The notes: generated by a model not told the origin, from the letters alone. Positions 25,401 through 38,240 are shown, numbered from the stretch's first letter. The stretch: 64,000 nt of DNA from Cordia subcordata (GCA_028554755.1 JAPTOF010000014.1:8246001-8310000), one strand, 5' to 3'. Translations and numbers: made by a program.

Positions 25401-28400
25401 TAAGTTAAATATTAATAAATATATTATTCATTCTTTTATTGATTATCTTTTTCTGGTTTCCCAGATTGATCAATTTCTTTTATTTTACTTTTTAACTTTA
25501 TTATAGCAAATACTACAGATTTATCATTGAAAAAACAAGATTAGTTTCCAAAAAAGTCACCGACAATTGTGTATTTGTATTTTTTGCATAAATTGACCAC
25601 TAAAAAAGAGATATTAAAATACTTTTTTTCCGTGCATTGTACGGGATATATTCTAGTTAAAATATTAAAAGAATGTCTCGATATGCATTCCCATAGTCCT
25701 TTTGTACTTTTAACTCTAATTCATGCATCATTGAAGGAATCCTATTTGTGATTCTAGAATAATACACATGCATATTATTCATTTGTATTCACAGTGCTAA
25801 AAACTCATACTACACATCATATATCGAATTTCATTAGCATTTACTATCCTACAAAGAAGCTGATGTGTCAACCATATTAGCTCTCCGAGAAATTAATGTG
25901 TCAAATTATAGTATATTCTTAAGGCTGATGTGTCAATCTCTGCTATTACTGATTTGGCTTTAGTCTATATATATATATATATAAAGCTAGGTCAACTAAT
26001 GGAGATGGAAGTGAAAACAAGAAATCATCCATCGAAATCATCACTTATTACTTACCGGTAAGAGGGGAAACTCATTCCAAGAACTGATGCAACATCAAGG
26101 TCTGATGCACGGACCACCACTTTTTCATCTAGAACTCGGCAAGCCTCGTTTACAATAGGAAAGAGTATCATTTCAATAATTTCTTGGTCCGAAATCACCA
26201 TAGACTGCCAGTAATATTCCAGAACATAGTATTACTTTAATGAAATTATAAAAACAGGTGCAATTGACAAAATTGCTGGCTAGAATGTCTTAAAATCCCA
26301 TCCCACCAGCTGCGAAACTAAGAATGAATTTATAAATCATATGCGTTTATCAAATACCTTTCCTCCACCCATAATATTTGCAAGTCTTCTGGACTCTTCT
26401 ATGATGGGTAACACTGTAGGATCAGGTTTAGGTTTACTTCCCTTCTCATAAATGTAAAACCCTTTTCCATTACTTTTACCTTCCATTCAATTTAATGCAA
26501 ACAGTGGAATAAGTCCTCAAAAAATAACTGGGAAGAGCATAAACAACCTAGACAACCAGTAATTACCACTTCGGCCATTTTTTATTAGAAGCTCAAACAG
26601 AGGAAACTGAAAAGTTCGATCAGGAAATGCAGAAGCAAACTCCTTTCCAACAGAAACAGCCACACCATATCCAGCTAGATCCTGAAGCCTGTCCGCATAA
26701 ACCCATGAGTTACTATTCTTCATTTGATTTGCCACATGCTAGACAGACATGCATGCATCAAAAGACAAGCTGCAAGTGTAATCTGGTAGCAAAGAGAAGT
26801 TTAACTAGCAGTTCTTTAAGTTAATTCTGGTTATAAAAACATAAACATTATCTGTATGGGGAGGATTCCATTTCAGAGTTCCTCTTCTGAAGGCAAAGGC
26901 TTGCAATTGCTCAGAAGACAAGATGGATATATCTCAGGAAACACTGGTGACCGTTTGACAGCTTTTTAGTCTTGCTTCTAGAGGCTTACCCGGAAAGCCA
27001 GTAGCCAATCATCCTTGCACTTCTTAGGATAGGTCAAGGCACTCAACTGAAGTTTTGTAATGGACTAACATGACTGATACCCCAAAATATTTCATCTAAG
27101 CTTGATTTTACATATTTGATTTCAACACAGAGAAGACTAACATTTTTCTTATTCATAACCACGTAAACTGACTATATTTTGTTAATTAATGTAAAATATT
27201 GGTTACTCATTATTAGTTTAATGACCCTAGAAGTACCACATTTAATATCTCTATTATAATGTTTTCTTCTTTTTAGTGGAGTTCTGTCTTATTCCTGTAG
27301 GGATTTGAATTGGCTCATTGCGCTTGACCACACAGTTTAAGAGAGGTCAAAGAAAGAAAAGTGAATAGATTATACAAACCTTGCACTTGAGACAATTTAC
27401 CTTCAGTTAAGAATATATTATACGTCCCATAAATTCCACTTTGTGCACTCTTTTATTTGTACAACCATGTCTCATTAGATATTTGATAGAAACAAAAGCC
27501 ATCTTAGGTACCTCTTTGCACAAGATTTCTGATAAATGATAACCAGAACAGCTCAAGTAACTATAGTGACAAGCAAAAATAACAATATTTAGCAAGCACA
27601 AATGCAATTACTTTATTTTGCATAGTTATCCATTTATTCTGGTGTTCTGCATATTTGACTTAACAGAGTAAGAGGTAATAAAAACAAAACTAATACGAGA
27701 GGAAAGCTCAGTCGTGATTGAAGAACATCGGAAGCATGTTTTTCTAAATTCATTCTACTGAAGCACTATATTGTGTTCTCATTTTTCTCGAATTTAATTA
27801 TAATTTATACTATTTGCCAATAAGAAATGCATTTGATGTTCAAACTTAGAAAGTAGAGCAAATAATTATCACTTCTATCATTGCTCTACATGGCTTCACA
27901 TTAGTGGATTCAGAATCCTATGATAGAAGAGAAAGGGATTAGAAATCATGCTGAGAAATAATTCTTTTCCATTGTCAAATGATATTGAGTGAAACGAATA
28001 AGAAGTAAAGTATCACAGGAATACACAAGAAACATGCAATTCAAGAGCAAAGAGATTACTGGAATGGGCCCATAGGAAGGCCAAAATTGCTGATTAGCTG
28101 GTCAATCCGGAAGACATCTACACCCATATGAACCAGAAATTGTGCATTCTGAGAGTATGGGAAGAAGGTCCTATTTACTGCAAAGCCAGTGCAATTTCCC
28201 ACCACTACAGGAACTTTCTTAATTGTCTTGCCAACTGTCATAAGGTCAAGAATTACTTGTGCAGAAGTCTTCTCGGTGTGCACAATCTCCAGAAGAGGCA
28301 TCAGATGTGCAGGACTGTTTTACAGCAAAATCAAAATCAAAATTTCACATAGAACAAAGATGAAAATTCTGATGTTTTAGCAAAGGTAGCATTTATATTT

Positions 28401-31400
28401 TCAGGGAAAAAAAAAATTACTTCAAAATTCCAAAAAGAGGGAAGAATAGCCTCTAGGAAATGGATGTTCATCTTCATCGTGGTTGATATCTAGGATATAT
28501 TCCATATCCCTCTAAACCATGGACCATATTATAATTGAGATATTACTTTAACATGTCATGAGTAAAACTCAAGCCTCAAAATTTAAGCAGAAGATCTACA
28601 GTTATAACCACAAATCCTAGGCCAAAAATTGATTCAGCATCATATCAACCCTTGAAAGGGGTATAATGGACAAATATTTCTAAGCCTTTTAAGATGAACA
28701 CAATTGATTATTTAATCATGAAATAGTATCTTATTTCTTCCCATTGCAAAGATGCATAATATTCAAATACCTCAGAGAAGTATTATGATTTATCACCCGA
28801 AAAAGTGTGCCCCCACAATCCGATCTTGAGATCTGGTCTTTTCTCCAACAACATTGAGGTCAATTGTGGATGTGTTGGTTGCCAAAATACAATGAGGAGG
28901 ACAAATCTTCTCAAGTTCACAAAAGATTTTCTGTTTTAGTGAAATATCTTCAATGACAGCCTGAAAAAGAGAGGTTACCATCTCAAATATTTGCCATACT
29001 AGAACGGAGTGGAATATGAACCCGCTAGCATCGCCTACATGAATCCATGTGTAACACATGAAACAGGCTAATCAACAGAATAGAGAAAGTAAGGGCAGAA
29101 ATAATCAGAACACACAAGTTCCCGTTTAGAATGAAAAACAAATCAAATGAATTTGATGAATTGTAATTAAAGTCAGACTATTGACAGTCTTGTCTTTTCA
29201 AAGTTGGTTCTCACAAAGGTAGGTAGCTTTTAACCGCACCTCGATGACCATATCCACAACCTTGAATTCTGAGTAATCTAATCCACCTTTAAGCATCAGT
29301 AGAGCTTTTTCCGCCTTATCCTGTGTCAACTTTTTCCTTGAAACCAAACTTTGGACATTTGCTGCCATATATTGTGGAAAGATATTACATCCATTAGACA
29401 AACCTCATAAAATTGCAAACATATCGATTAAACATCATACACAGTCAATCTGAAAGTTCTAGAAATTTTCTCCCTTTTATGTACTAGCCTAAATGTTTAA
29501 AATTCCGCGTACTAGGCACGTCTTACCTTCTATAGTTTTAATTCCCTTGAGAAGATATTCGGAGTTAATTTCTTTGAGAACAACGTATATATTGCTCAGA
29601 ATAAGAGCTGTCGCTATGCCAGAACCCATTAGACCTCCACCAACGACAGCAACCTTTCTTACTGGCATGGGTTTGAGCCCAATATCCGTGATACCAGGTA
29701 CCTGCCGTAAGTAGGTGTTAGCCATCTTCATCTGGATTGTTGATTGAGATAAAAACATACTAGGAGAAAATGGGAGGGAAGAGTACAGAACTAATGATCC
29801 TTCTGTTACTTATGGTTAATATAGCTTAACAGAAACGAAGGAAAACTGAAACAGTAGCATCTCTACTAAACTAGAAGGACCAAAATAACAGGTTGTACTT
29901 TTATTGCAGATTACAGAGAGGTATAAATCTGCACACCTGAGTGGCAATTTTGAATAGCAGCATAGGTGAATATCTGCTGATCTTTGACAATTATAATTTT
30001 CTTTCAAAAATATCATACCTGTGTGTTCACGTAAAGCTACTACAATATATACAACAGCCACCAGAACAGAACCCTCAATCACGTTCAGCGTGAACAACTA
30101 AAAGTTAAACAACTGTAATAACTCAAAGAGTACATTTCTCCATGACATAATTGAGCAGAAATGCAGTGAGATCTAGACCAGATGACCCCACTTGACCTAA
30201 TTTAGCTTTATACCATTTCATGAATTTCTGTGTGCTTTGTAAACTAAAAGCAATAAAACTGGTCAATATAACCAGAAGCAAGCACCAGAGTGAGATTTTT
30301 GGAAGCCGGGTCTTCTAGCTAATATCACACTACTGAGGAATGTAAGGACAGCCTGGTTTAAATTATCATCTATAACTGAAATCAGTATGGCAAGGTCAAG
30401 CAATCAAATACTGGAAAAAGAAGAAGCTCAAAGAAAATCTGGATCCAGGTCAACCAGATATATGCTTGATTACATCAAGCAATGAAACATCAGTACAAGG
30501 TCTATCATAATAAGAAGAGAGATAATTTGAATGGTTTGATAGGAAAATCACAATAAAACAGACAGAGAAGTAAGGACCTGATTGCTTAATTGTTTAAGCA
30601 ATAACTGGAAATTTCACAAAGACATCATACTATCCACACATGCGTCTAAGAAATAATGTGGTTCACTTGTACTTTTTAGGCAGCCAAGTATAGAAAATAT
30701 ATATACACATATATAAATTATTGTCATTTTCTTCTGGGTTTAAATAAGAAATTGGAACTAATTCTAATAGTACAACACAAAACTCTTGATTTTTAATTTG
30801 ACTAAGCATACCTTTGATGTTGTTCTCTGGGAGAAAAAGACATGAACAAGAGCTCTTGAAGTGTCGGTTCGGACTAGCTCCCTACATACTTTGGCCTCCT
30901 GCAAAAGGATGTAGATAATTTGTTGCGACTGCTAACCAGGAATTTATGCAAAGCCAAAAAATAAGAGGACAAAACAATCAGATAGATTTTCTTGTTGTCT
31001 TCATGAAAGTACAAAATCAGTTTTCAATTATTCAACAATGGTAGTTTATTCAACCCTGGTGCAAGTAACTTGTTTCCACTTGACACTGAACCAAGGCGAC
31101 AGGTCACCAGAAGTAGCTTAAAGAAATGGATTTTTCAGAAAAATAAAATATTACAGCTACAAGCTATCAAACTTTTAACTCTTGGGCAGCAAAACGTTTT
31201 TCTTACTGACAACTCAAGCATCAAGGTTTAGACAATAATCAATAACAACAGATGGATGACTCTTATGTTTCGGTGCCTTTTCTTTTGGATAGCTAAAAGG
31301 GTTCCTTCAAAACCTCGCAACAATATCACTCCTATAGAACAACCAATATGTACATCTGAGAGAACAAGTTAAAGCAGGGGCCTAATGAATGTAGCCAGTT

Positions 31401-34400
31401 CTACAACCAAGAGTACCTTTAAAAGCGCATGATATCCTCCATGAACAATTCCTTCTTCAATTACATCAATGCATGCCTGGTGCTGAGGCATATTCCGAAC
31501 AATCTGTTTGGCTTGCTCTCTTGCCATTTTCAAGACATGACGCGCTTCAGAAAGGGAACTAATTTTGTCCGTCCTGCAAAGGGAACTTATGCAAGGTTTG
31601 TGCCTCTCTGCAATGTCTAATGCCCACTGCCTGGATACTTTTAATAAGTCTTGGGAAGGCGCAATAGCATCAATAAGACCAAGCTTTTCTCCTTCCTCTG
31701 ACATTATTGTTTTAGATAACTGCAAGAAGTATTTATATTGTCAACTCTTTAGTGAGAATCTGAGTTCTGATCTTAAATAGGCATTACCATAGAACAATAT
31801 ATATTACTCAGCTACCAATGCAGCAAATTCATCAATTCACTCACAAAAGTTCTTTTAAACCTCCTTCTCACTGTTAACAGAGATATGCAAGCATCAACGA
31901 GGTATAAATCAGGAAGATCATATATTTGATGATAAAATTAATTTTGTTAGGAAGTCCTTGGGCTCAAATGAACAGGTAATGAAAGAAAAACATAAAGAGT
32001 ACTTTAACAAGAGGCAAAATGAATAGTTGCTAAGAAGTATACCTAAGGTATGCTTGAACCATAACAAATCTTGCTCTTTTGAACTCTGAACAAGATAAGC
32101 ATGCTTTAAACTTGAGTTTCAAACTTCCTGGAGAAAATGATAACCTAGTGGTAGATATTTAATAACTGAAAATATCTACTTCAGATTCTACACCAACCAG
32201 ATGACTGTGGTACAAACATTGCAGTCCACATGACAAGTCTAATGTGAAAAGTACACAAGTTTCGAGCATATATGCAAATCAAATGTATTGTCACTAGGGG
32301 AAAAGTAATATATATGTACATCTTATTTAGCATCAGAGCATTATACTCTAAAATATATGGTTCAATCACCAAATTTTTATGTGGAACAAAGCCTTACCAG
32401 CATCATTTCAACAGCTTCTGACAACCCAACCAGCCTTGGAAGTCGTTGTGTGCCTTAAGAAGAAGCATGGTCCTAGTTGGTTGTTTATGCTATCATAAAT
32501 TAGTAATTAACTAGAGTTCTTCACAAAATGGTGCAAAGACCTTAAGCAGATGTTGTAACTCCAAATCCAGGGATAACTCCAAGGGTCAGCTCAGGCAATG
32601 CAAGTTGTGCTCCTGGAGCAGCAATTCGTGTATGGCACCCCTGGACAATAACATTATTAATTATGCCCCAATAGGAAATTCATCAAAGTGTAAGGATGCC
32701 TTGTAGAATGATAAAAAAACCACAAACCATTGCTAATTCTAAACCACCTCCAAGTGCAAGTCCCTCTATGGCAGCAACAGAAGGCTTCTTAGAATCTGAA
32801 GAATTGAATATGAAAATACAGGATTATGGACATTGAATACACTAAAATGATAGGAAGAGCTCTAAGGGAAGAAGAGAAGGAAGTTTAACTTGAAAGATCA
32901 AAACATGTTAAATACGACTAAAGAATAATAAATGTTAAAATCAAGTTGAAGGACCTTCTACAATGTTGACCAGAAAGCTAACTGATACATCAGGCAAGAG
33001 AGAAATATCTCCTGCAATACCATTAAAGGAAGTTAGTTCACCATGGTAAGAATCACATCCTCAATACTGCAAAATAAAATACTTCAAGAGATATCCACCT
33101 ACCTGTCTTGTGAACAAGTTCGAAGACATTGATGTCAAAACCACCAGAAAATTTTCCACCTTTGCCTTCAAATTAAAAGAGACAACAGAAATTAGATACA
33201 AAATTTCAAAGGTCACCAACAATTCTTTTTTTCCTTAAACAGGAAGATAAGTATAGATACAGCATTACTATCACAATTGGACCACCCCAAAGTAACAGAG
33301 AACTACAACATCAAACTAATGCTTCATGCATCATATAAATAATTTTATCTTGATGATGATTGCGGGTTGAATAAATTAATAGATTAATGACCCTCCATCC
33401 AACCTTTAAAATATTCGGTTCAAGGCTAGAAACAATGAGATCCAGTGTATACTATTTGAGGCATAACCTAAGTCAAGATTCACTGGCTAACTCAGACTCG
33501 ACATACATTTCCATGAAATTACAAAAGTTGGACCATCCACATAGGCAACTATCTCCTGCTGACTCTTGATTATCTTCAATAAGTTTACATCAGCAGTAAA
33601 AATCGAAAACATAAATCCAATAGTTTTGCAGTAAAGGAAGTTCATTGGACGCTAACAGCCAAGAAGAATATATCTGGTGAGAGCTCTTCATACTCAACAA
33701 ATTTTCATATTACATAATTGGAATTAGAGCTTCAAAATCTAGTCTAAAGTTACCTTTGTATGTGTCATTAATTGTAAGGCAAATCATAACACTTATTATT
33801 CATTACTTCAATCATTGAATTCAGTAAATTGCTCTGAATTGCCGTTTCCGAGTTCTCATTTCTCCTAATCTTGTTTAGAGATGTAACAAATTTTACAGCC
33901 AATTAATCGATATTTATACACGTCGTTTGTTGAACCATAATAAAGCTCCCTTACATAGACTACTGAAGTTCAAAAAATCAACAGCCTCTGACTGAATTCC
34001 ACTGCTCATTCTCTCATAATTTTGCATAAAAAATTGATCGGATTTAGCATTTCATTTCTCATAAAATTTTTAGTTCAGCTTATTTGCCACTTACTTAACT
34101 ATATCCACAAGCAAAATAGTAATAATATTTTTATCATTATTATATACATATCTATTAATTTACTTCTTTACAAACTAAGGCAAAATATTTTGGTAGAGTA
34201 ATTATACTAAAACAGAAAAAACTCCGAGGGTATTACCATGCACAACAATAGCTTTAACATCATCTCGCCTTGATGCCTCCTTAAACTTCTCCGTCAAACC
34301 TTTAAGAACTACGAAATGAGATATGAATTAACATATATACACACATATATAACCATGCCTGCATGTGTATATATAATATATAATATATACATATACATAC

Positions 34401-36385
34401 ATACATGCACATACACATACATACACATATACATATATATATATAGTTATAAATATATAAATGGGATTTTTTCCTTATAGACTCTATGTATTTACTCATA
34501 AATACACAACTAGTCTCTAAATTCACAAAATAGTAACTGACACCCATGTCCAAAAGTTGCAAGTTTGGTCCCTCCGTTTCGATTTCCATCCATTGTAATA
34601 GCAAGTGTACAACACGCTCAAAAAATGAGATTGGACTTCGTTTTTTACCCTAATTGCACGTACACCCGTGTTTCTTTTCTTCCTTTTTTTATTATTCAGC
34701 ATATTTCAAAAAATTTAAAATTAAAATCACCACCACCCCCACCCCCACCCCCCACCACCACGCACCACCGCCACCAACCACCATTAAGAAACAAACCTAA
34801 AGATGAAATTGTACAAGTAATTGAGCAGCGAGCTGACCAATGAAGAATGCCAGATCGTTTGGAGCTAAACTTTAGCTTTGGCTAAAATTCTGTTGGAGGC
34901 GGTTGGCTTCAAACTCTGGATTTTTTTATATTTTTTTATCTAACACCATTGAATGATTATTGATGATTGATCCTAAGAATATGATATTCTTCCATCGGAT
35001 AGGTCCCAGGAATAAGATAAAGTATAATGAAAACTTCCACATTTGGTTACATAGCAGCTGCTAATGGATACTATTCCTTTTTTATGCTTTTGGGAATTAT
35101 GGAGCAATAACATATATTAATTGGAGTATTCTCCCACCTGCTGACAAATCTAACTCTTCTGTTAATTAATAAAATTTTCGGCCATTTGGCTTTTCGAACC
35201 AAAAAAAAGTGGCTTGAAGAAGTCGTCCTCGTCCCTGATGGTGATAGTGGCGGTGATTAAAAGCTGTGGATGTGGTGGCTGTGGTGGTGATTAAAAGCTT
35301 TGTTGTGGTGGTGGTGATGGTGGTGGGGTGGTTGTGATCGCGGCATGGGCGGAGCCACGTTAGGCTCGAAGGAGGTCCAGGCACCCCTGGATTTTTCGGA
35401 AAAAGTATATTATTACTATTTTTTTTAATTTTTTGTCTTATAATAAGAGGTAAAATTATATAAAACGCACCTCCTCATAATTTGAGTGCACCCTTTTGTG
35501 ACCAAGAGAATTTTTATTATGTTTCTTGTTTTTAGCCAAAGGAAAATAAAATTTAGGACAAAAAAATATTTGTTATTTGTTGTCTTATAAAAAAAAGAAA
35601 GTGAAAAAAAAGAAAAAAAGACAAAAAATGAGAGAAAAGAGAGAAAAATAAAAGAAAATAGCACAACAATAGATTGAATAATCACTTATACAAAGAAAAT
35701 ATTTTTAGTAATTAACTTCAAAAGTAAATTGAATATTTAATTATTTCAAAATATAATTTCACTACTCCCGACGTATAGGAATTAATCTCTTATCCAATGT
35801 GATTCGGAATATTCTAATTCAAAGCAAAAAAAGTAGAGTTCTATTTACAATGATTATATTAATTATTAAATATTTTTATAATTAATAATTTAAAATTTTG
35901 AAAAAAATTTATGTGCTCTCCCTGATCACAAGGTCTAACTCTGCCACTGGATGGCGGTGGAGGGAGGTGGTGCTGGCGTGGGGGTGGCTGATTTTTTTTT
36001 CTTTTGTTTTTTAATTTAGTTTTTCCTTTTTTAAAAAATAAGAGCAAAATAGTCGTTGTTTTAAATAAAATAAGGCTAAAATGGACGTCTCACAAGATCT
36101 ATTAATGAATTAACGACAAACTTGACAGAGGGGAAAGTAAGCAAATTTTGAAAAAACACAAGAGTATCTATTGCTATTTTATGAATTTAGGGATTAGCAG
36201 TATATTTATGTCCAAAGATACAAATGCTAATAATAAAAAAAAAACTATATAAGTACGTATGTAATTTTATATATATATAATTGAAGCTTATTGGCGGTGG
36301 CAAGAGCATTGACGGGAGGATTAGACATGGTGATGACAGCAACACCGTCGTCACCGACCTCCATAGTAACCGTAGGCCCCGCCAT
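22404..36385 (-). CDS. AIM1: AIM1-like peroxisomal beta-oxidation multifunctional protein (18 coding exons)
   Basis: Exons in order: 36385-36292, 34308-34237, 33165-33103, 33011-32955, 32795-32728, 32640-32559, 32453-32398, 31719-31417, 30898-30812, 29701-29527, 29361-29240, 28960-28797, 28314-28060, 26688-26567, 26479-26358, 26204-26056, 22754-22616, 22451-22404; 725 residues (Arabidopsis AIM1 about 721). The N-terminal enoyl-CoA hydratase domain keeps both catalytic glutamates (Glu115 in GGGLELAM, Glu135 in LPELTLG). The dehydrogenase has the NAD-binding [10 protein letters not shown] at 315-324 and the His of AHFF (445). The likely role is hydration and NAD-dependent oxidation of acyl-CoAs in peroxisomes, as for Arabidopsis AIM1. 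The C-terminus SSRM resembles a PTS1 signal. As written, intron 1 begins AT (36291) and intron 6 lacks one G at 32559; the other 15 introns are GT-AG. It may be recently damaged, or these may be sequence errors. A shorter last exon (22421-22404) is also possible. Confidence 0.88.
22960..23040. mobile_element. Small hAT/MITE-like fragment in AIM1 intron 17
   Basis: A GGGCCCCTTCAGAATTGTTT-type end is followed by self-complementary runs of AAACAG/CTGTTT words. This end sequence is common among plant MITEs. No target duplication was found. Confidence 0.3.
24960..25910. mobile_element. Transposon-like segment bounded by inverted repeats in AIM1 intron 17
   Basis: TCTCGGAGAGCTAAT at about 24971-24985 recurs as its exact reverse complement near 25880-25894, both beside ATGTGTCAA words. 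Inside is a Helitron-like 3' end: hairpin CCGTGCATTGTACGG at 25630-25644, followed by CTAG at 25653-25656 and a T. No transposase or RepHel frame is present. Which of the two structures is the real boundary cannot be settled here. Confidence 0.35.
34330..34450. repeat. ACATAT/TACA microsatellite-like tract
   Basis: Imperfect (AC/AT)n and ACATACAT repeats directly beside the left end of the Mutator-like element in AIM1 intron 1. Confidence 0.75.
34463..36245. mobile_element. Mutator-like element in AIM1 intron 1
   Basis: About 1.78 kb with long diverged terminal inverted repeats: the left end contains CTCTAAATTCACAAAATAGT near 34515, and the reverse complement of the right end contains CCCTAAATTCATAAAATAGC near 36195. 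It is flanked by 9-bp duplications TATATAAAT (34454-34462) and TATATAAGT (36246-36254), one mismatch, as expected for Mutator-like insertion. There is no transposase frame. The interior has CCACCACC/GGTGGTGG tracts (34725-34785, 35270-35330) and a nested hAT-like element. The right end lies only 46 bp from the AIM1 exon 1 boundary. Confidence 0.75.
35344..35949. mobile_element. Non-autonomous hAT-like element nested in the Mutator-like element
   Basis: 606 bp. The ends are imperfect inverted repeats of the CAGTGGCGGAGC type (left CATGGGCGGAGCCACG; reverse complement of right CAGTGGCAGAGTTAGA). Flanking 8-bp duplications are GATCGCGG (35336-35343) and GATGGCGG (35950-35957), one mismatch. No transposase is encoded. 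Confidence 0.72.
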
Positions 36386-36579
36386 TTTTGAGCTCTGCAA
36401 AAAGTGGAAGAAGACGATGCTCCTTAGATGATGATGATTGAAGATAATGACTTGTACACTGTGCTTTTACTGCTTTACAGTCAAATTTATAGACAAGCGC
36501 AATGCACTAATGAGAAATTTGTGAAGAGAAATAAATGACTGAAGGAATGATAATGGCGCCCTTTGCTGATGATCAACAA
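36386..36579 (-). promoter_or_regulatory. Probable AIM1 5' UTR and proximal promoter
   Basis: Sequence directly upstream of the AIM1 start codon, read on the minus strand. No clear TATA box was identified. It is bounded on the far side by a SINE, so the native proximal promoter is short or includes the SINE. Confidence 0.35.
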
Positions 36580-36895
36580 ATGCCCCCAGAGGCATAGGTG
36601 AGTTGGTAAGTGGCCAGTTGATTAGGGTGGAGACACTCTGACAACGCGGGATCGAGTCCGTGTGGCGGCAGTACTCCGCTGAAATATTGCGGGGGCTGTT
36701 GCTGGATTTCCACGCCCGTTGGTCCTCTCCCTGGTCGGGCTGCCACTCACGCACATCCCTCGATTTACCTCCCGCCTGGTTAAGGGGCCTCTGGCCAGGT
36801 AGGAAAGGGGTTCTCCTTTGGTTAACCCTTTTAGAAATTATTGTACAAACGTATATAGTGGCGGGGCCCGCCGGAGTATCAGGTGATTTATATAT
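36580..36895 (+). mobile_element. tRNA-derived SINE upstream of AIM1
   Basis: A GC-rich block unlike its surroundings. It carries RNA polymerase III internal promoter boxes: an A-box-like TGAGTTGGTAAGTGG near 36599-36613 and a B box GGATCGAGTCC near 36649-36659. This is followed by a non-tRNA body and a tail containing GGTTAACCCTTTT. The boxes point in the + direction, opposite to AIM1. The ends are approximate and no target duplication was confirmed. Open frames on either strand here are incidental. Confidence 0.65.
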
Positions 36896-36929
36896 AACCA
36901 TGCAAAAGGTGAGATTACGACTAAAATGA

Positions 36930-37451
36930 TTGTTTTTTAATAAATTACTTATTAAAATGATAATTTTTTAAAAGAAAAAGAGTAAATAAGATTTTAGGGT
37001 GCATTAGGTGGTTGTGTAGAAATTGTGGGATGAAGGCATGATTTTTAAAATTGTGTTTTCGTTTTTTATTTTTATTTTTTTAAACTGTGTCATCAAATCC
37101 TTTTTAAAATTTTTCCCTAAGTCATGAGTTCATGTTATGATTTTTTTGTGGCTTGACATTGCCTCATCAAATAGTTCTCATTTTTCTCAAGAATGACGTG
37201 ACAGCTACAAGATCATATATTGACAACACGATTTCACAAAATGACTACTTTTGTTAATATTTTACAAAAATGCTCATTTTGGTATACAATTATAAAACAC
37301 AACTCGTTTAACTCTTTATCTCCATGGAAAAGTCTATTACATATTATATAAAAAACGTATAGAAAATAATGAGCTGAGCAGATTGGTTAGTTAAGAACGT
37401 TAAACTTCGTAAATTACTTTTAAATTAATTGCTCTTTTTAGCTTTATAGTA

Positions 37452-37485
<34 letters not shown>

Positions 37486-38240
37486 TGTGTTTGATGATAT
37501 CAATGTTGGTTTATCATGATGTCTATCAATGAAATGTCTTTTTTACCGTCCAAAATATACACCCTTTAGATTTGGATTAGAATTGTATGTTTTTGCTTTC
37601 TAGATATAACTTAACCGGTTTTAGAATATTCGTTTGCTTCTAGTAAGGGGTATTTTTATTTGAGACCCCTCCCGGCTCCCGCTCCTATAAAAGTAGATTA
37701 GGACTCGTTCAATTGATTTTTTTTTTCAAAAGTAATTTTTAATAAATTTTAAAAAAATTCAAATGCGAAAATTCTTACTTTTTGGGAAAAAAAAATTGTA
37801 CTTGAGAAAAAGAACTACTATTTGTTGGAAAAGAAACCAATCTAAACAGGCTCTTAAATACCAAATTTTTTTTATATACTTGAGATTTTTCAAGAAAAAG
37901 AAGTGCTATTTATTAGAAAAGAAACCAATCTAAATAGATCCTTAGATACCAAATTTTATTTTATGTATAAGAGGCAGACACAATTTGCAAAAAATTTGTC
38001 AAACTTCAAATTTAAAAAACTTAATAAATTCTATCCTTTTAGTAATTCATCAATTTTACTAATTTCCAACGATACAAGCTTATTCGAAAATCATATTATA
38101 TAATAATTGACTAGAAAAACATCTAAATCTAATTTAATTTACAAAATGAATAACTGTGTTCAACACAATGAAATGGTTATAAACCAAATGAATTTAACTT
38201 GTTAGTTATTAACGTGTGAGTCACACTTACGGATAAAAAT

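Noticed and set aside
34565..34843. 92-codon frame with proline run
   Set aside because: Produced by CCA-rich low-complexity DNA inside the Mutator-like element.
36286..36297. AT start of AIM1 intron 1 as a U12-type AT-AC intron
   Set aside because: The U12 donor consensus ATATCCTT is absent, and the acceptor is TAG, not AC.
36599..36670. Possible tRNA gene
   Set aside because: A and B boxes are present, but no tRNA cloverleaf with a paired acceptor stem; it fits a SINE head.
36467..36929. Long open frames on both strands over the SINE
   Set aside because: They overlie tRNA-like polymerase III boxes and a SINE body, with no protein domain.
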